From NCBI GenBank assembly GCA_008501585.1, contig QQUN01000027.1:1-64000 (forward strand): 64,000 bases of DNA. Direction: 5' to 3'. Source of the stretch: Pseudomonadota bacterium (GTDB lineage: Bacteria; Pseudomonadota; Gammaproteobacteria; Burkholderiales; Rhodocyclaceae). The first letter of the stretch is position 1, and each line of letters opens with the position of its first letter. Both the position numbers and the translations under genes were made by a program. Positions 27,941 through 35,709 of this stretch are shown here, piece after piece. The notes under the pieces are model-generated. The model was not told the origin of the DNA. It saw only the letters and a program-made list of their open reading frames with translations, and made no database searches.

Positions 27941-29229
27941 CCTTCTTCCTGCTGCTGCTGGGGGCCTTGCTCCTGCTCCTCAGTGGACTGCCGATCTTCG
28001 CCGGGCTGGCGCTGTTCGGTGGCACGCTGACCTTCCTGACCCAGGGCGACCTGGGCGCACTGGGCGAGATCGTCTTCGGCAAACTCAACCACTACCTGCT
28101 GGTCGCGATTCCGCTCTTTGCGCTGATGGCGCACATCATGATCCGCGGCAAGCTGGTCGATGACCTGTACGGCGCGGCCTTCACCTTCACCCGTCATTTG
28201 CCGGGCGGTATTGGCATTGCCACCGTGCTGGCGTGCACCATCTTCGCGGCCATCTCGGGTTCGAGCGTCGCCACCGCACTGACCATCGGTGCCGTGGCCA
28301 TCCCGCAGATGATCCACTACGGTTACAGTCCGCGCACCGCCTATGGGCTGGTGGCGGCCGGGGGAACGCTCGGCATCCTCATTCCGCCTTCCGGGCCGAT
28401 GGTGCTCTACGGCGTGATCACCGAGTCATCGATCGGTGCGCTGTTTGTCGCTGGCATGGTGCCGGGCCTGCTGCTTGCAGCGATTTTCTGCGCCTGGTGC
28501 ATGTTCGACGCGCGCTGGCGCGGGCGCGGCCTGCGTACCGAGCCGCGCGCGACCTTGCCGGAACTTCTCACCGCATTGCGTCGCGCGTTCTGGTCCCTGA
28601 CCCTGCCGGTGCTGGTGCTTGGCGGGATGTACCTGGGCGTGTTTACCGCCACCGAGGCCGCCGGCGTCGGAGCCATGGCCGCGCTGCTGATCGCGGTGCT
28701 CGCGTATCGCAACTTCGGTATCGGCGACCTGTGGCACGCCGCGCTCGACGCCAGTCGGACCTCGGCAATGCTGTTCATGATTCTCGCCGGGGCGAGCATC
28801 TTCGGCCACGTGCTGACCAAGCTGCGCATCCCGCAGGAGATCGTCGGCCTGGTTGCGCAACACGGCATCGGCATCGCCGAATTCCTGCTCGTCGCGATGC
28901 TGCTGATTTTCGTGCTCGGCATGTTCCTGGAAACCATCTCGATCATCCTGATCACCACGCCGGTGATCCTGCCGGTGATGCTGCACCTGGGCATCAACCC
29001 GGTGTGGTACGGAGTGCTGCTGATGATCAATCTGGAACTGGCACTGATTACGCCGCCGGTGGGCATGAACCTGTTTACCATCAAGGCGATCAGCCGGGCA
29101 CCGATGGGTGAGATCGTGCGCGGTGTCATCCCCTACGTGTTCCTGCTCATCCTGGCGCTGGTGCTGGTCGCCGCGGTACCGTCGATCGCGCTGTGGCTGC
29201 CGGGGACGATGTTCCGGATCGGCAACTGA
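27937..29229 (+). CDS. dctM: TRAP transporter large permease subunit (DctM family)
   Basis: This 430-aa protein, with about 12 hydrophobic helices, is the sodium-coupled transport subunit. Conserved family stretches include LFALMAHIMIRGKLVDDLY, TIFAAISGSSVATAL, AAGGTLGILIPPSGPMVLYG and LELALITPPVGMNLF. It starts within the dctQ stop (ATGA), so the QM subunits are coupled. Together with dctP this is a complete tripartite transporter for the island's substrate. A 354-bp gap follows before the next operon. Confidence 0.93.
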   Translation: MTFFLLLLGALLLLLSGLPIFAGLALFGGTLTFLTQGDLGALGEIVFGKLNHYLLVAIPLFALMAHIMIRGKLVDDLYGAAFTFTRHLPGGIGIATVLACTIFAAISGSSVATALTIGAVAIPQMIHYGYSPRTAYGLVAAGGTLGILIPPSGPMVLYGVITESSIGALFVAGMVPGLLLAAIFCAWCMFDARWRGRGLRTEPRATLPELLTALRRAFWSLTLPVLVLGGMYLGVFTATEAAGVGAMAALLIAVLAYRNFGIGDLWHAALDASRTSAMLFMILAGASIFGHVLTKLRIPQEIVGLVAQHGIGIAEFLLVAMLLIFVLGMFLETISIILITTPVILPVMLHLGINPVWYGVLLMINLELALITPPVGMNLFTIKAISRAPMGEIVRGVIPYVFLLILALVLVAAVPSIALWLPGTMFRIGN

Positions 29230-29519
29230 CCGCCCGGTTTCCGGGGGCTTGAGGGAGATCATCAATTCGGCAAGCAAACCGGCGCGTCAGGGCGTTTGGG
29301 GAAGTTCAACCGGGACCGTACGCGCATGCCAGGGCCTGCCGCCCGTCGTCAGCCGGGGGCGCCGGATTGTGAAAACATTTCCCGAGACAGGCAGGGCCTG
29401 GTCCGGGCTGTCCGTTCAAATTCGCCGGATGGAACTGTCGTGGTTCGGGGGCAGGCCATACTGAACGACAGGCGGGGTTGGCTCCTCGCCGGTGAGGTAC
29501 GACCGAGCAAACCGGCAGC
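29230..29519. other. 290-bp non-coding region after dctM
   Basis: No convincing open frame, RNA gene or terminator with a T-run is visible. GC-rich imperfect repeats (CCGCCCGGTTTCCGGG near 29231) are weak. The region ends at the Pho-box array. Confidence 0.45.
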
Positions 29520-29559
29520 CCGTCACACCTCCGCAACCCCACTGTCACATCCCTGACAC
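29520..29559 (+). promoter_or_regulatory. Tandem Pho-box array (PhoB site) ahead of plcP-like operon
   Basis: Four 7-bp units lie in exact 11-bp phase: CCGTCAC (29520), CCGCAAC (29531), CTGTCAC (29542) and CTGACAC (29553). The last two with their 4-bp spacer match the PhoB consensus CTGTCAT-N4-CTGTCAT at 11 of 14 positions. The site ends 24 nt before the start codon. A CACACT -10-like hexamer lies 10 bp downstream (29570-29575), the spacing used at PhoB-activated promoters. Confidence 0.78.
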
Positions 29560-29583
29560 CGCCGCTGCCCACACTGCGCAGCA

Positions 29584-30375
29584 ATGCGCTGGAAAACCGT
29601 TTTTCTCTCCGATATTCACCTGGGCACGCGGGCCTGCCAGGCCGATCGGTTGCTCGACTTCCTCCGTCACCATCCCTGCGAGCGTCTGTACCTGGTCGGT
29701 GACATCGTCGATTTCTGGGCCATGTCGCGCAGCATCCACTGGTCGGCGCAGCAGAACACCGTGGTGCAGAAGGTATTGCGTATGGCGCGGCACGGGACGC
29801 AGGTGGTGTTCATCCCCGGCAATCATGATGAGGCGTTGCGTGACTATTGCGGCACCTCGTTCGGCGATGTGCAGTTGCTGGAGGAGACCATCCACACCAC
29901 GGCCGACGGCCGGCGCTTGCTGATTGTGCACGGCGATGCGTTCGACCAGGTGACGCGGCATCACCGCTGGGTCGCGGTGCTGGGCGACATGGCCTACAAC
30001 ACGCTGGTGCGGCTCAACATCTGGCTGTCGCGCGCGCGGCGCCTGCTGGGCATCAGCGGCTACTGGTCGCTGGCCGGCTACGCCAAGCAGAAGGTGAAGA
30101 AGGCGATCGACTTCGTGTTCGATTTCGAGGATTCGGTCATCCACCATGTGCGCGACCGCGGCCTCGACGGGGTGGTCTGCGGGCACATTCACTGGCCAAC
30201 GATCAAGACCGTCGACGGCACGCTGTATGCCAACTGCGGCGACTGGGTGGACTCCTGCTCGGCGCTGGTCGAAGACGACAGCGGCACGCTGCGCGTGGTG
30301 CGCTGGGACCCGAGCATGGCGCGTCCGGCGGCCGAGCCTGCGCCCCACAAGGAGGATGCCGAATGCGTGTCCTGA
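29584..30375 (+). CDS. plcP: PlcP-like metallophosphoesterase (candidate phospholipase C)
   Basis: This 263-aa calcineurin-like phosphoesterase of the LpxH-related COG2908 group has motifs SDIHLG (D10, H12), VGDIVDFW, PGNHD, VHGDAFD and GHIHWPTIK. The central region YWSLAGYAKQKVKKAIDF and the C-terminal CGDWVDSCSALVEDD resemble PlcP, the Mn-dependent phospholipase C that converts phosphatidylcholine, -glycerol and -ethanolamine to diacylglycerol during phosphate starvation. Lipid A enzyme LpxH is shorter and lacks this tail. Two downstream genes (glycosyltransferase, DAG kinase) use diacylglycerol, and a Pho-box array precedes it. The ATG lies only about 8 nt beyond the predicted -10, so the mRNA may be leaderless. 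Confidence 0.82.
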   Translation: MRWKTVFLSDIHLGTRACQADRLLDFLRHHPCERLYLVGDIVDFWAMSRSIHWSAQQNTVVQKVLRMARHGTQVVFIPGNHDEALRDYCGTSFGDVQLLEETIHTTADGRRLLIVHGDAFDQVTRHHRWVAVLGDMAYNTLVRLNIWLSRARRLLGISGYWSLAGYAKQKVKKAIDFVFDFEDSVIHHVRDRGLDGVVCGHIHWPTIKTVDGTLYANCGDWVDSCSALVEDDSGTLRVVRWDPSMARPAAEPAPHKEDAECVS

Positions 30376-31568
30376 TGTTGAGTGATGTGTATTTCCCGCG
30401 CATCAACGGGGTGTCGACCTCGATCGAGACCTTTCGCCGGCAGTTGCCAGAGCATGGGGTGGCGACGACCTTGCTGGCGCCGGATTATGGCGGCGAGGCC
30501 ACGGCCGCGGTCGAGGCGGACATCCTGCGCATCGCCGGCCGGCCGGTGCCCGGCGACCCGGAAGACCGCATCATGCGCTGGCGCGAGGCCTGTCGCGCGG
30601 TCGATGCGTTGCCGCTGGCCGATTACGACGCCATCCATATCCAGACGCCGTTCCTCGCCCACCACCTGGGCAGCCGCCTGCGCCGCAAGACCGGGCTGCC
30701 GACGGTGGTGACCTACCACACCCTGTTTGAAGACTACCTGCACCACTACGCGCCATGGGCGCCCCGTGTGGCACTGCGCGCGCTGGCCCGGCGGCTGTCG
30801 CGCCAGCAGTGCAATGCGGTCGATGCGGTGATCGCGCCGTCCTCGGCCATGGCCGAGCGGCTGCGGGCCTACGGGGTGTGCCAGCCCATTCACATCCTGC
30901 CCACCGGCATCCCGGTGGCGCACTACGCCAAGGGCAATGGGCGGCGCTTTCGCGCGCGTCACGGCTTCAACGCCGAGCGCCCGCTGGCGCTGTATGTGGG
31001 GCGGCTGGCCTTCGAGAAAAACCTGCACTTTCTGCTCGATGTGGCCGAGCAGTTGCGCCAGAAGCAGTCGCCCGCGCGCATCCTGCTGGCCGGCGACGGG
31101 CCGGCCAATGCGCCGCTGCGCGAAGCGGTCAAAAGCCGCGGGCTGACCGACTGCGTGGCCTTTGTCGGCTACCTGTCGCGCGAAGACGAACTGCCCGACT
31201 GCTACGCGGCGGCCGATGCCTTCGTGTTCGGCTCCAAGACCGAGACGCAGGGACTGGTGCTGCTCGAAGCGATGGCGGCCGGTGTGCCGGTGGTGTGCCT
31301 GGCCGAGATGGGCGTGCGCGACGTGGTGGCCGATTGCCCCGCCGCGCGCACCCCGCCGGACGAGGCCGGCGCCTTTGCCGAGGCGCTGATCGATCTGCTC
31401 GCCGACCCGGCCCGGAAGACCACGCTCGCCGCCGCCGCCCGTGCGCACGCTGCCGAGTGGTCCGACGCGGCCATGGCCGCGCGGCTGGCCACGCTGTACC
31501 GACAACTCGCCGCCCCCGGCGCCCGACCCATCCCCGGAGATCTGCATGGAAAGCCCGTTCAAGGGTAA
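30363..31568 (+). CDS. agt: GT4 glycosyltransferase, candidate diacylglycerol glycosyltransferase (Agt-like)
   Basis: This is a 401-aa GT-B fold family 4 retaining glycosyltransferase. The N half opens MRVLMLSDVYFPRINGVSTSIETF, typical of lipid- and mannosyl-type GT4 enzymes. The C half has VGRLAFEKN and the EX7E motif in KTETQGLVLLEAM. It overlaps the PlcP-like gene by 13 bp. In phosphate-limited bacteria, the plcP-linked GT4 enzyme Agt glycosylates diacylglycerol to a phosphorus-free glycolipid. That is the preferred role here, but alternatives such as phosphatidylinositol or exopolysaccharide glycosylation are not excluded by sequence. Confidence 0.83.
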   Translation: MRVLMLSDVYFPRINGVSTSIETFRRQLPEHGVATTLLAPDYGGEATAAVEADILRIAGRPVPGDPEDRIMRWREACRAVDALPLADYDAIHIQTPFLAHHLGSRLRRKTGLPTVVTYHTLFEDYLHHYAPWAPRVALRALARRLSRQQCNAVDAVIAPSSAMAERLRAYGVCQPIHILPTGIPVAHYAKGNGRRFRARHGFNAERPLALYVGRLAFEKNLHFLLDVAEQLRQKQSPARILLAGDGPANAPLREAVKSRGLTDCVAFVGYLSREDELPDCYAAADAFVFGSKTETQGLVLLEAMAAGVPVVCLAEMGVRDVVADCPAARTPPDEAGAFAEALIDLLADPARKTTLAAAARAHAAEWSDAAMAARLATLYRQLAAPGARPIPGDLHGKPVQG

Positions 31569-31914
31569 GACCGGCCTGCGCCGGTTGATCAACGCCTTTG
31601 GTTACTCGATGAACGGCCTGGCCACTGCCTTTCGTGTCGAAGACGCCTTCCGCCAGGAGGTGCTGCTCGCCGCCGTGCTCATTCCGCTGGCGCTGTGGTT
31701 CGAGATCAGTGGCATCGAGCGCGCCATGCTGATTGCCAGCGTGATGCTGGTACTGGTGGTCGAGCTGCTCAACTCCGCGGTCGAAGCCACGGTCGATCGC
31801 GTCTCGCTCGACAGCCACTCGCTGGCCAAGCGGGCCAAGGACATCGGCAGTGCCGCGGTGTTCGTGGCGCTGGTCAACGCCGCCATTGTCTGGGGCGTGG
31901 TCCTGCTCGGCTAA
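31546..31914 (+). CDS. dgkA: Diacylglycerol kinase
   Basis: This 122-aa integral membrane kinase turns diacylglycerol plus ATP into phosphatidate. It has three membrane helices and the family signature ELLNSAVEATVDRVS followed by AKRAKDIGSAAVF. The start ATG 31546 has GGAGA upstream and overlaps the glycosyltransferase by 23 bp, so it is third in the operon. It could recycle diacylglycerol left over by the PlcP-like enzyme. Confidence 0.95.
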   Translation: MESPFKGKTGLRRLINAFGYSMNGLATAFRVEDAFRQEVLLAAVLIPLALWFEISGIERAMLIASVMLVLVVELLNSAVEATVDRVSLDSHSLAKRAKDIGSAAVFVALVNAAIVWGVVLLG

Positions 31915-31929
31915 GCGCCCCCTGCCGGT

Positions 31930-32274
31930 TCAGATGCCGTTGGCTTCCGTCCAGTGGCGCAGCTGGTCGAGGACCGACAGCGCGCTGCGTCCGGCGGCCG
32001 TCATCTCATAGGCCACCGCCACCGGCCGGGTGCTGAGCACCTCGCGGCGCACCAGCCCATGCGCCTCCAGCTCCTTCAGGCGCTGGTCCACCATCTTCTT
32101 GCTCGCGCCACCCAGCTGGCGGGCAAGCTCGTTGAAGCGCACCGGGCCGTCCTTCAGGTGCCATAGCACCGAGCCGGTCCATTTGCCGCCGAGCACGCGC
32201 ATGCCACGCTCGATCGGGCACGGTTCGTTGCAAGCGGTTTTCTGAAGGTCATGCGCGGTGGTGGGGGCATTCAT
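31930..32274 (-). CDS. HxlR-family regulator, likely electrophile/redox sensor
   Basis: This is a 114-aa winged-helix protein. The family marks are CPIERGMRVLGGKWTGSVLWHLKDGPVRFNELAR. Two N-terminal cysteines (C15, C19 in KTACNEPCPIE) resemble the redox cysteines of YodB/QorR-type HxlR sensors. It is divergent from an Old Yellow Enzyme, a typical target of quinone- or electrophile-responsive HxlR proteins. Start ATG 32274 (MNAPTTAH) is preferred to the longer frame at 32310. Confidence 0.9.
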   Translation of the reverse strand: MNAPTTAHDLQKTACNEPCPIERGMRVLGGKWTGSVLWHLKDGPVRFNELARQLGGASKKMVDQRLKELEAHGLVRREVLSTRPVAVAYEMTAAGRSALSVLDQLRHWTEANGI

Positions 32275-32301
32275 GTGAGGCTCCGGGGTACACAAAAACA
32301 A

Positions 32302-32336
32302 GGTTACCAAAATACCACTGGTTGATATTTGTTACC
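32302..32336. promoter_or_regulatory. Candidate HxlR operator
   Basis: GGTTACCAAAATA (32302-32314) and TATTTGTTACC (32326-32336) are imperfect inverted repeats centred on a second dyad ACCACTGGT (32314-32322). It lies in the 124-bp divergent spacer and would cover both promoters. Confidence 0.55.
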
Positions 32337-32398
32337 AGCGCCCCCACACTCTGGCTCAAGCTGTTTTCCCGCTCAGAGAATCGAACAAGGACACCCCC

Positions 32399-33481
32399 AT
32401 GACCTCATTGTTTTCCCCGCTCCAGGCCGGCGCCCTGACGCTGCCCAACCGCATCCTGATGGCGCCGCTGACCCGCACCCGCGCCGAGGCCGGCCATGTG
32501 CCCGGCGCGCTGATGGCCACCCACTATGCCCAGCGCGCCAGCGCCGGGCTGCTCATCGCCGAGGCCACCATGGCCATGGAAGGCACCTCCGCCTTCTGGA
32601 AGGAGCCCGGCATCTATTCCGAGGCGCAGATCGCCGGCTGGCGCCAGGTGACCGACGCCGTGCATGCCGCCGGTGGCCGCATCGCGCTGCAGATCTGGCA
32701 CGCCGGCCGCGCAGCGCATCCGCTGCTCAACGACGGCCGCCAGCCGGTGTCGTCCAGCGCCGTGGCCATTGCCAACGACGAAGTCCACACCCCGCAAGGC
32801 AAGCAGCCCTACACCGTGCCGCGTGCGCTGGCCGACGACGAGATCCCCGCCATTGTGGCCGGCTTCGCGCAGGCCGCGGCCAATGCCAGGGCGGCCGGCT
32901 TTGACGCGGTGGAGGTGCATGGCGCCAACGGTTACCTGCTCGACCAGTTCCTGCGCGACGGCGTGAACACGCGCGAGGGCGCCTACGGCGGCCCGATCGA
33001 ACACCGCGCCCGCCTGCTGCTGGAGGTGCTCGAGGCCGTCATCGGTGTGTGGGGGAGCGATCGGGTCGGCCTGCGCCTGTCGCCACTCAACAGCTACAAC
33101 GACATGATCGACAGCGACCCCGTCGGCCTCGTCACCTGGCTGGCCAAGCGCCTGAACGACTACGACCTGGCCTACCTGCACCTGATGCGCGGTGATTTCT
33201 TCGGCAAGCAACACGGTGACGTGGCCACGCCGGTGCGCGAGCACTACAACGGCGTGCTCGTCGGCAACATGGGCTACACCCCGACCGAGGCCGGCGCCGC
33301 CGTGGCCGCGGGCCTGCTGGACGCCGTCGCCTTCGGCACCAGCTTCCTCGCCAACCCCGACCTGCCGGCACGCATCGCCGCCGGGGCCGAGCTCAACGCG
33401 CCGAACCCGGCGACGTTCTACACGTCCGGCCCCGAGGGCTACATCGACTACCCGTCGATGGAGGCGGTCGAAGCGGTGTAA
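32399..33481 (+). CDS. nemA: Old Yellow Enzyme-family alkene reductase
   Basis: This is a 360-aa FMN-dependent ene-reductase of the NemA/OYE1-like group (N-ethylmaleimide, 2-cyclohexenone, nitroester reduction). Typical features are MAPLTRTRAE, QIWHAGRAAHP, the substrate-binding pair in EVHGANGYLLDQFLRDGVNTR and GNMGYTPTEAGAAVAAGLLDAVAFGTSFLANPDLP. The family is about 360-370 aa, matching here. It is divergent from the HxlR gene and probably derepressed by electrophiles. Confidence 0.93.
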   Translation: MTSLFSPLQAGALTLPNRILMAPLTRTRAEAGHVPGALMATHYAQRASAGLLIAEATMAMEGTSAFWKEPGIYSEAQIAGWRQVTDAVHAAGGRIALQIWHAGRAAHPLLNDGRQPVSSSAVAIANDEVHTPQGKQPYTVPRALADDEIPAIVAGFAQAAANARAAGFDAVEVHGANGYLLDQFLRDGVNTREGAYGGPIEHRARLLLEVLEAVIGVWGSDRVGLRLSPLNSYNDMIDSDPVGLVTWLAKRLNDYDLAYLHLMRGDFFGKQHGDVATPVREHYNGVLVGNMGYTPTEAGAAVAAGLLDAVAFGTSFLANPDLPARIAAGAELNAPNPATFYTSGPEGYIDYPSMEAVEAV

Positions 33482-33524
33482 GCGCGCGATCGGACTGCGT
33501 GCGGGAACATTTTCCGGCGCCGTT

Positions 33525-33594
33525 CGTTTCAGTGAGCAGGACCGCCGCGGCACGGAGGAACGCGCCGCGGCGGCCTGCCTCCAATCACTGAACG
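33525..33594 (+). other. Long imperfect stem-loop ahead of the ECF-sigma operon
   Basis: An inner perfect 10-bp stem (CCGCCGCGGC 33542-33551 with GCCGCGGCGG 33564-33573) is extended by CAGG/CCTG and by CAGTGA/TCACTG to about 20 pairs. There is no U-tract. It lies 16 nt before the ATG of the first gene and could be a leader structure or a terminator for nemA. Confidence 0.55.
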
Positions 33595-33610
33595 AAAAGG
33601 ATTCCTGATC

Positions 33611-34096
33611 ATGACTTCCCGCAGCTTGCCCCGCCTTGCTTGCCTTCTGGGCGTACTGGCCGCCTTCTCGGCCGGTGGTGCCGTCGCCGCAGCCGACCAT
33701 CACCACGATGCCCGTCCCCCAGCACTGACACTCAACGCCGGCGCCAAGTGGCAGACGGACGCCCCGTTGCGCGAGGGCATGACGCATATTCGTGCCGAAG
33801 TCGAGCAGGCCTTGCCGGCGGTGCATGCCGATCAGGCATCGCCCGCGCACTACGACGCCCTCGGCGCAGCCGTGGAAGCGCAAATCGCCGCCATCGTCGA
33901 ACACTGCAAGTTGCCGCCCGACGCCGATGCCATGCTGCACGGCGTGATCGCCGAACTGGCCGGCGCGGCCGACACGCTCCGTGCCCCGGCCACAACCGAT
34001 CGCCGCGCCGGCGTGGTCCGGCTGGTAACGGCGCTCGATGCCTATGGGCGCCATTTCGACCACCCGGGCTGGACCCCGGTGGCGACCGGGCACTGA
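33611..34096 (+). CDS. Exported His-rich protein of unknown function (DnrO-like)
   Basis: This 161-aa protein has a signal peptide (about 1-27, ending GGAVAAA) and a His-rich mature N-terminus (ADHHHDARPP). The helical body has ALTLNAGAKWQTDAPLREGM, and similar exported proteins are sometimes labelled DnrO. Predicted soluble four-helix-type fold in the periplasm. The His cluster and the downstream ECF/CnrX-like genes suggest a metal-related role; that is inference only. The AAAAGGA ribosome site is well placed. It begins a four-gene run ending at 35569. Confidence 0.7.
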   Translation: MTSRSLPRLACLLGVLAAFSAGGAVAAADHHHDARPPALTLNAGAKWQTDAPLREGMTHIRAEVEQALPAVHADQASPAHYDALGAAVEAQIAAIVEHCKLPPDADAMLHGVIAELAGAADTLRAPATTDRRAGVVRLVTALDAYGRHFDHPGWTPVATGH

Positions 34097-34108
34097 GCCG
34101 CGCCGGGC

Positions 34109-34678
34109 ATGCACGATGAGGATGCGTCGCAGGAGGCCGCCGAGATCGCGCGTGCCCGCGCCGGCGACACCGGTGCCTTCGCGACGTTGGTGCGTCGCTA
34201 CCAGGACCGCGTGTTCGGTTTTGTTCTGCGCATGACCGGGGCGCGGGAAGAGGCCATGGAGCTGACCCAGGACATCTTTCTCAAGGCCTGGACCGCATTG
34301 CCCGACTGGCGCCCTGACGCGCGCCTGTCGACCTGGCTGCTGCAGATCGCGCGCAACGCGACGCTGGACGTGCTGCGTCGCCGCGAGCGAGTTGGCTTCT
34401 CTGCGCTCGATGCCTTGCCGGACGTCGCCGACCCGGCGCCAGGGCCCGACGCGCACTATGCCGGGCGCCAGCGCCAGGCGCTCCTGCTTGAAGCGCTCGG
34501 TCAGATCGCCCCGGCGCATCGCGAAATCTTGCTTCTGCGTGAAATAGAAGATCTGTCGTATGCCGACATTGGCACGGCGCTGGGGCTGACCGAGGGCACG
34601 GTCAAGTCCCGGCTGGCCCGTGCGCGCCTGGCCTTGCTGGCGCGCTATCGCCCACTTGCCGGAGGTGTAGATGACTGA
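34109..34678 (+). CDS. ECF-family RNA polymerase sigma factor
   Basis: This 189-aa sigma factor has the sigma-2 region (about 20-90, RRYQDRVFGFVLRMTG...ELTQDIFLKAWTAL) and the sigma-4 region (about 125-180, IAPAHREILLLREIEDLSYADIGTALGLTEGTVKSRLARARL). It is an alternative sigma, held inactive by an anti-sigma factor. The next gene overlaps by 8 bp and encodes a zinc-finger protein with one membrane segment. With the CnrX-like third gene the order resembles CnrYXH-type periplasmic stress systems. Confidence 0.95.
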   Translation: MHDEDASQEAAEIARARAGDTGAFATLVRRYQDRVFGFVLRMTGAREEAMELTQDIFLKAWTALPDWRPDARLSTWLLQIARNATLDVLRRRERVGFSALDALPDVADPAPGPDAHYAGRQRQALLLEALGQIAPAHREILLLREIEDLSYADIGTALGLTEGTVKSRLARARLALLARYRPLAGGVDD

Positions 34679-35129
34679 AGCCTGCCCTGACCATGAGGCC
34701 CTGTCGGCCCTGGCCGATGGTGTCTTGCTTGCCTCGGCCGAAGAGGGCGTTCGCACGCATGTCGCACGCTGCCCGGCCTGTGCCGCACGCCTGGTCGAGT
34801 TGCAAGCGCTGAGCGAAGCCTTGCGGGGCCTGCCGCGTGAGTCGCTGGGTTTCGACCTGGGCGCGCGCATCGAGTCACGTCTCCCTGCCCGGGCGCAACC
34901 GACTCCGCAACGTCGATGGCGGCTGGGCTGGCGTTCGCTGGTGCCGTTGGCCGGCGCGGCCGCGGCGCTGGTCCTCGGCCTGCGCCTTGGCGTCAGCCTG
35001 GTGTCCGCCGGTCCCGTGCAGACTGCGGTCTTGCCCGCGGTACAGGCCATGTCGGTGTTCGACGCTGTTCCACCGGGCAACCTGTGCCCTCGTCCCCATG
35101 CCTGTTTGCTTGTGAGTGTGTCCCGATGA
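34671..35129 (+). CDS. Zinc-finger (zf-HC2) anti-sigma factor
   Basis: This is a 152-aa probable anti-sigma factor. The N-terminal zinc-binding anti-sigma motif is HVARCPACAARL (H-x3-C-x2-C), preceded by CPDHEALSALADG. One membrane helix lies at about 85-105 (LVPLAGAAAALVLGLRLGVSL), so it sits in the inner membrane with a short periplasmic tail that contains two cysteines. It overlaps the ECF sigma gene (8 bp) and the next gene (ATGA), consistent with strict co-expression. Confidence 0.9.
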   Translation: MTEACPDHEALSALADGVLLASAEEGVRTHVARCPACAARLVELQALSEALRGLPRESLGFDLGARIESRLPARAQPTPQRRWRLGWRSLVPLAGAAAALVLGLRLGVSLVSAGPVQTAVLPAVQAMSVFDAVPPGNLCPRPHACLLVSVSR

Positions 35130-35569
35130 AACCCTCTGCCCAGCGTTTTGCCTTGTTGTTGTCCGTTCTGCTCAACCTCGGTGTGGTGGCGGCCATTGCG
35201 CTTGATGCCATGCGCGTGCCGGCTGTGCGGGCACTCCCTGATTATCTGGCCTTGAGCGCAGACCAGCGGGTGCGCTGGCAAGCGGCCGAAGGGCCTTTCC
35301 TGGTGCAGTTCAGCGCCGCCTCGCATCGCCTAGAAACCCACCGGACAGACTTGATCCGTGCCATTTTTGCCGACACGGTCGACCCGGCGGCCATTGAGGC
35401 CGAACGTGCGCAGATCGCCGAACTGCAGCAGGCACAGCAGCGCTTGATGATCGAGCAGTTGTTGGCCGAGCGCGCGATGCTCGACCCGGCACAACGCGAA
35501 CGTCTGGCCCGGCTGCTGCTTGAGCAGCCGGGAGTGCCGTCGGCGCTCGAATCCTTGCATCGACCGTGA
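35126..35569 (+). CDS. CnrX/ZraP-like periplasmic metal-sensor protein
   Basis: This 147-aa protein has an N-terminal membrane anchor (about 8-30) and a periplasmic helical hairpin with SADQRVRWQAAEG, histidines in SHRLETH and a long helix to the end. This matches the heavy-metal-resistance family of CnrX, ZraP, Spy and CpxP type. In CnrYXH the sensor binds Ni/Co and releases the sigma factor from the anti-sigma factor. Here it follows the sigma/anti-sigma pair with ATGA overlap, so it probably senses metal or envelope stress for that sigma. No efflux pump is adjacent. Confidence 0.78.
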   Translation: MKPSAQRFALLLSVLLNLGVVAAIALDAMRVPAVRALPDYLALSADQRVRWQAAEGPFLVQFSAASHRLETHRTDLIRAIFADTVDPAAIEAERAQIAELQQAQQRLMIEQLLAERAMLDPAQRERLARLLLEQPGVPSALESLHRP

Positions 35570-35709
35570 GGCGGCGGGCGGCAAGGCGGTGCCAGAGGGG
35601 CGGGATGAATGCCGGGTGAACGTCGGCTTCAGCAGTGGTTCAGGGCGGGCGCAACAGAATGGGCTCACGGTCGAACTGTCGATCGAGACCAACCCAAAGG
35701 AGAACCGCC

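Noticed and set aside
29584-30375. Lipid A enzyme LpxH
   Set aside because: The middle and C-terminal parts fit PlcP-type phosphoesterases, and the operon handles diacylglycerol.
32405-35326. 973-codon minus-strand frame opposite nemA to CnrX-like genes
   Set aside because: It spans several clear plus-strand genes and is a GC-driven shadow.
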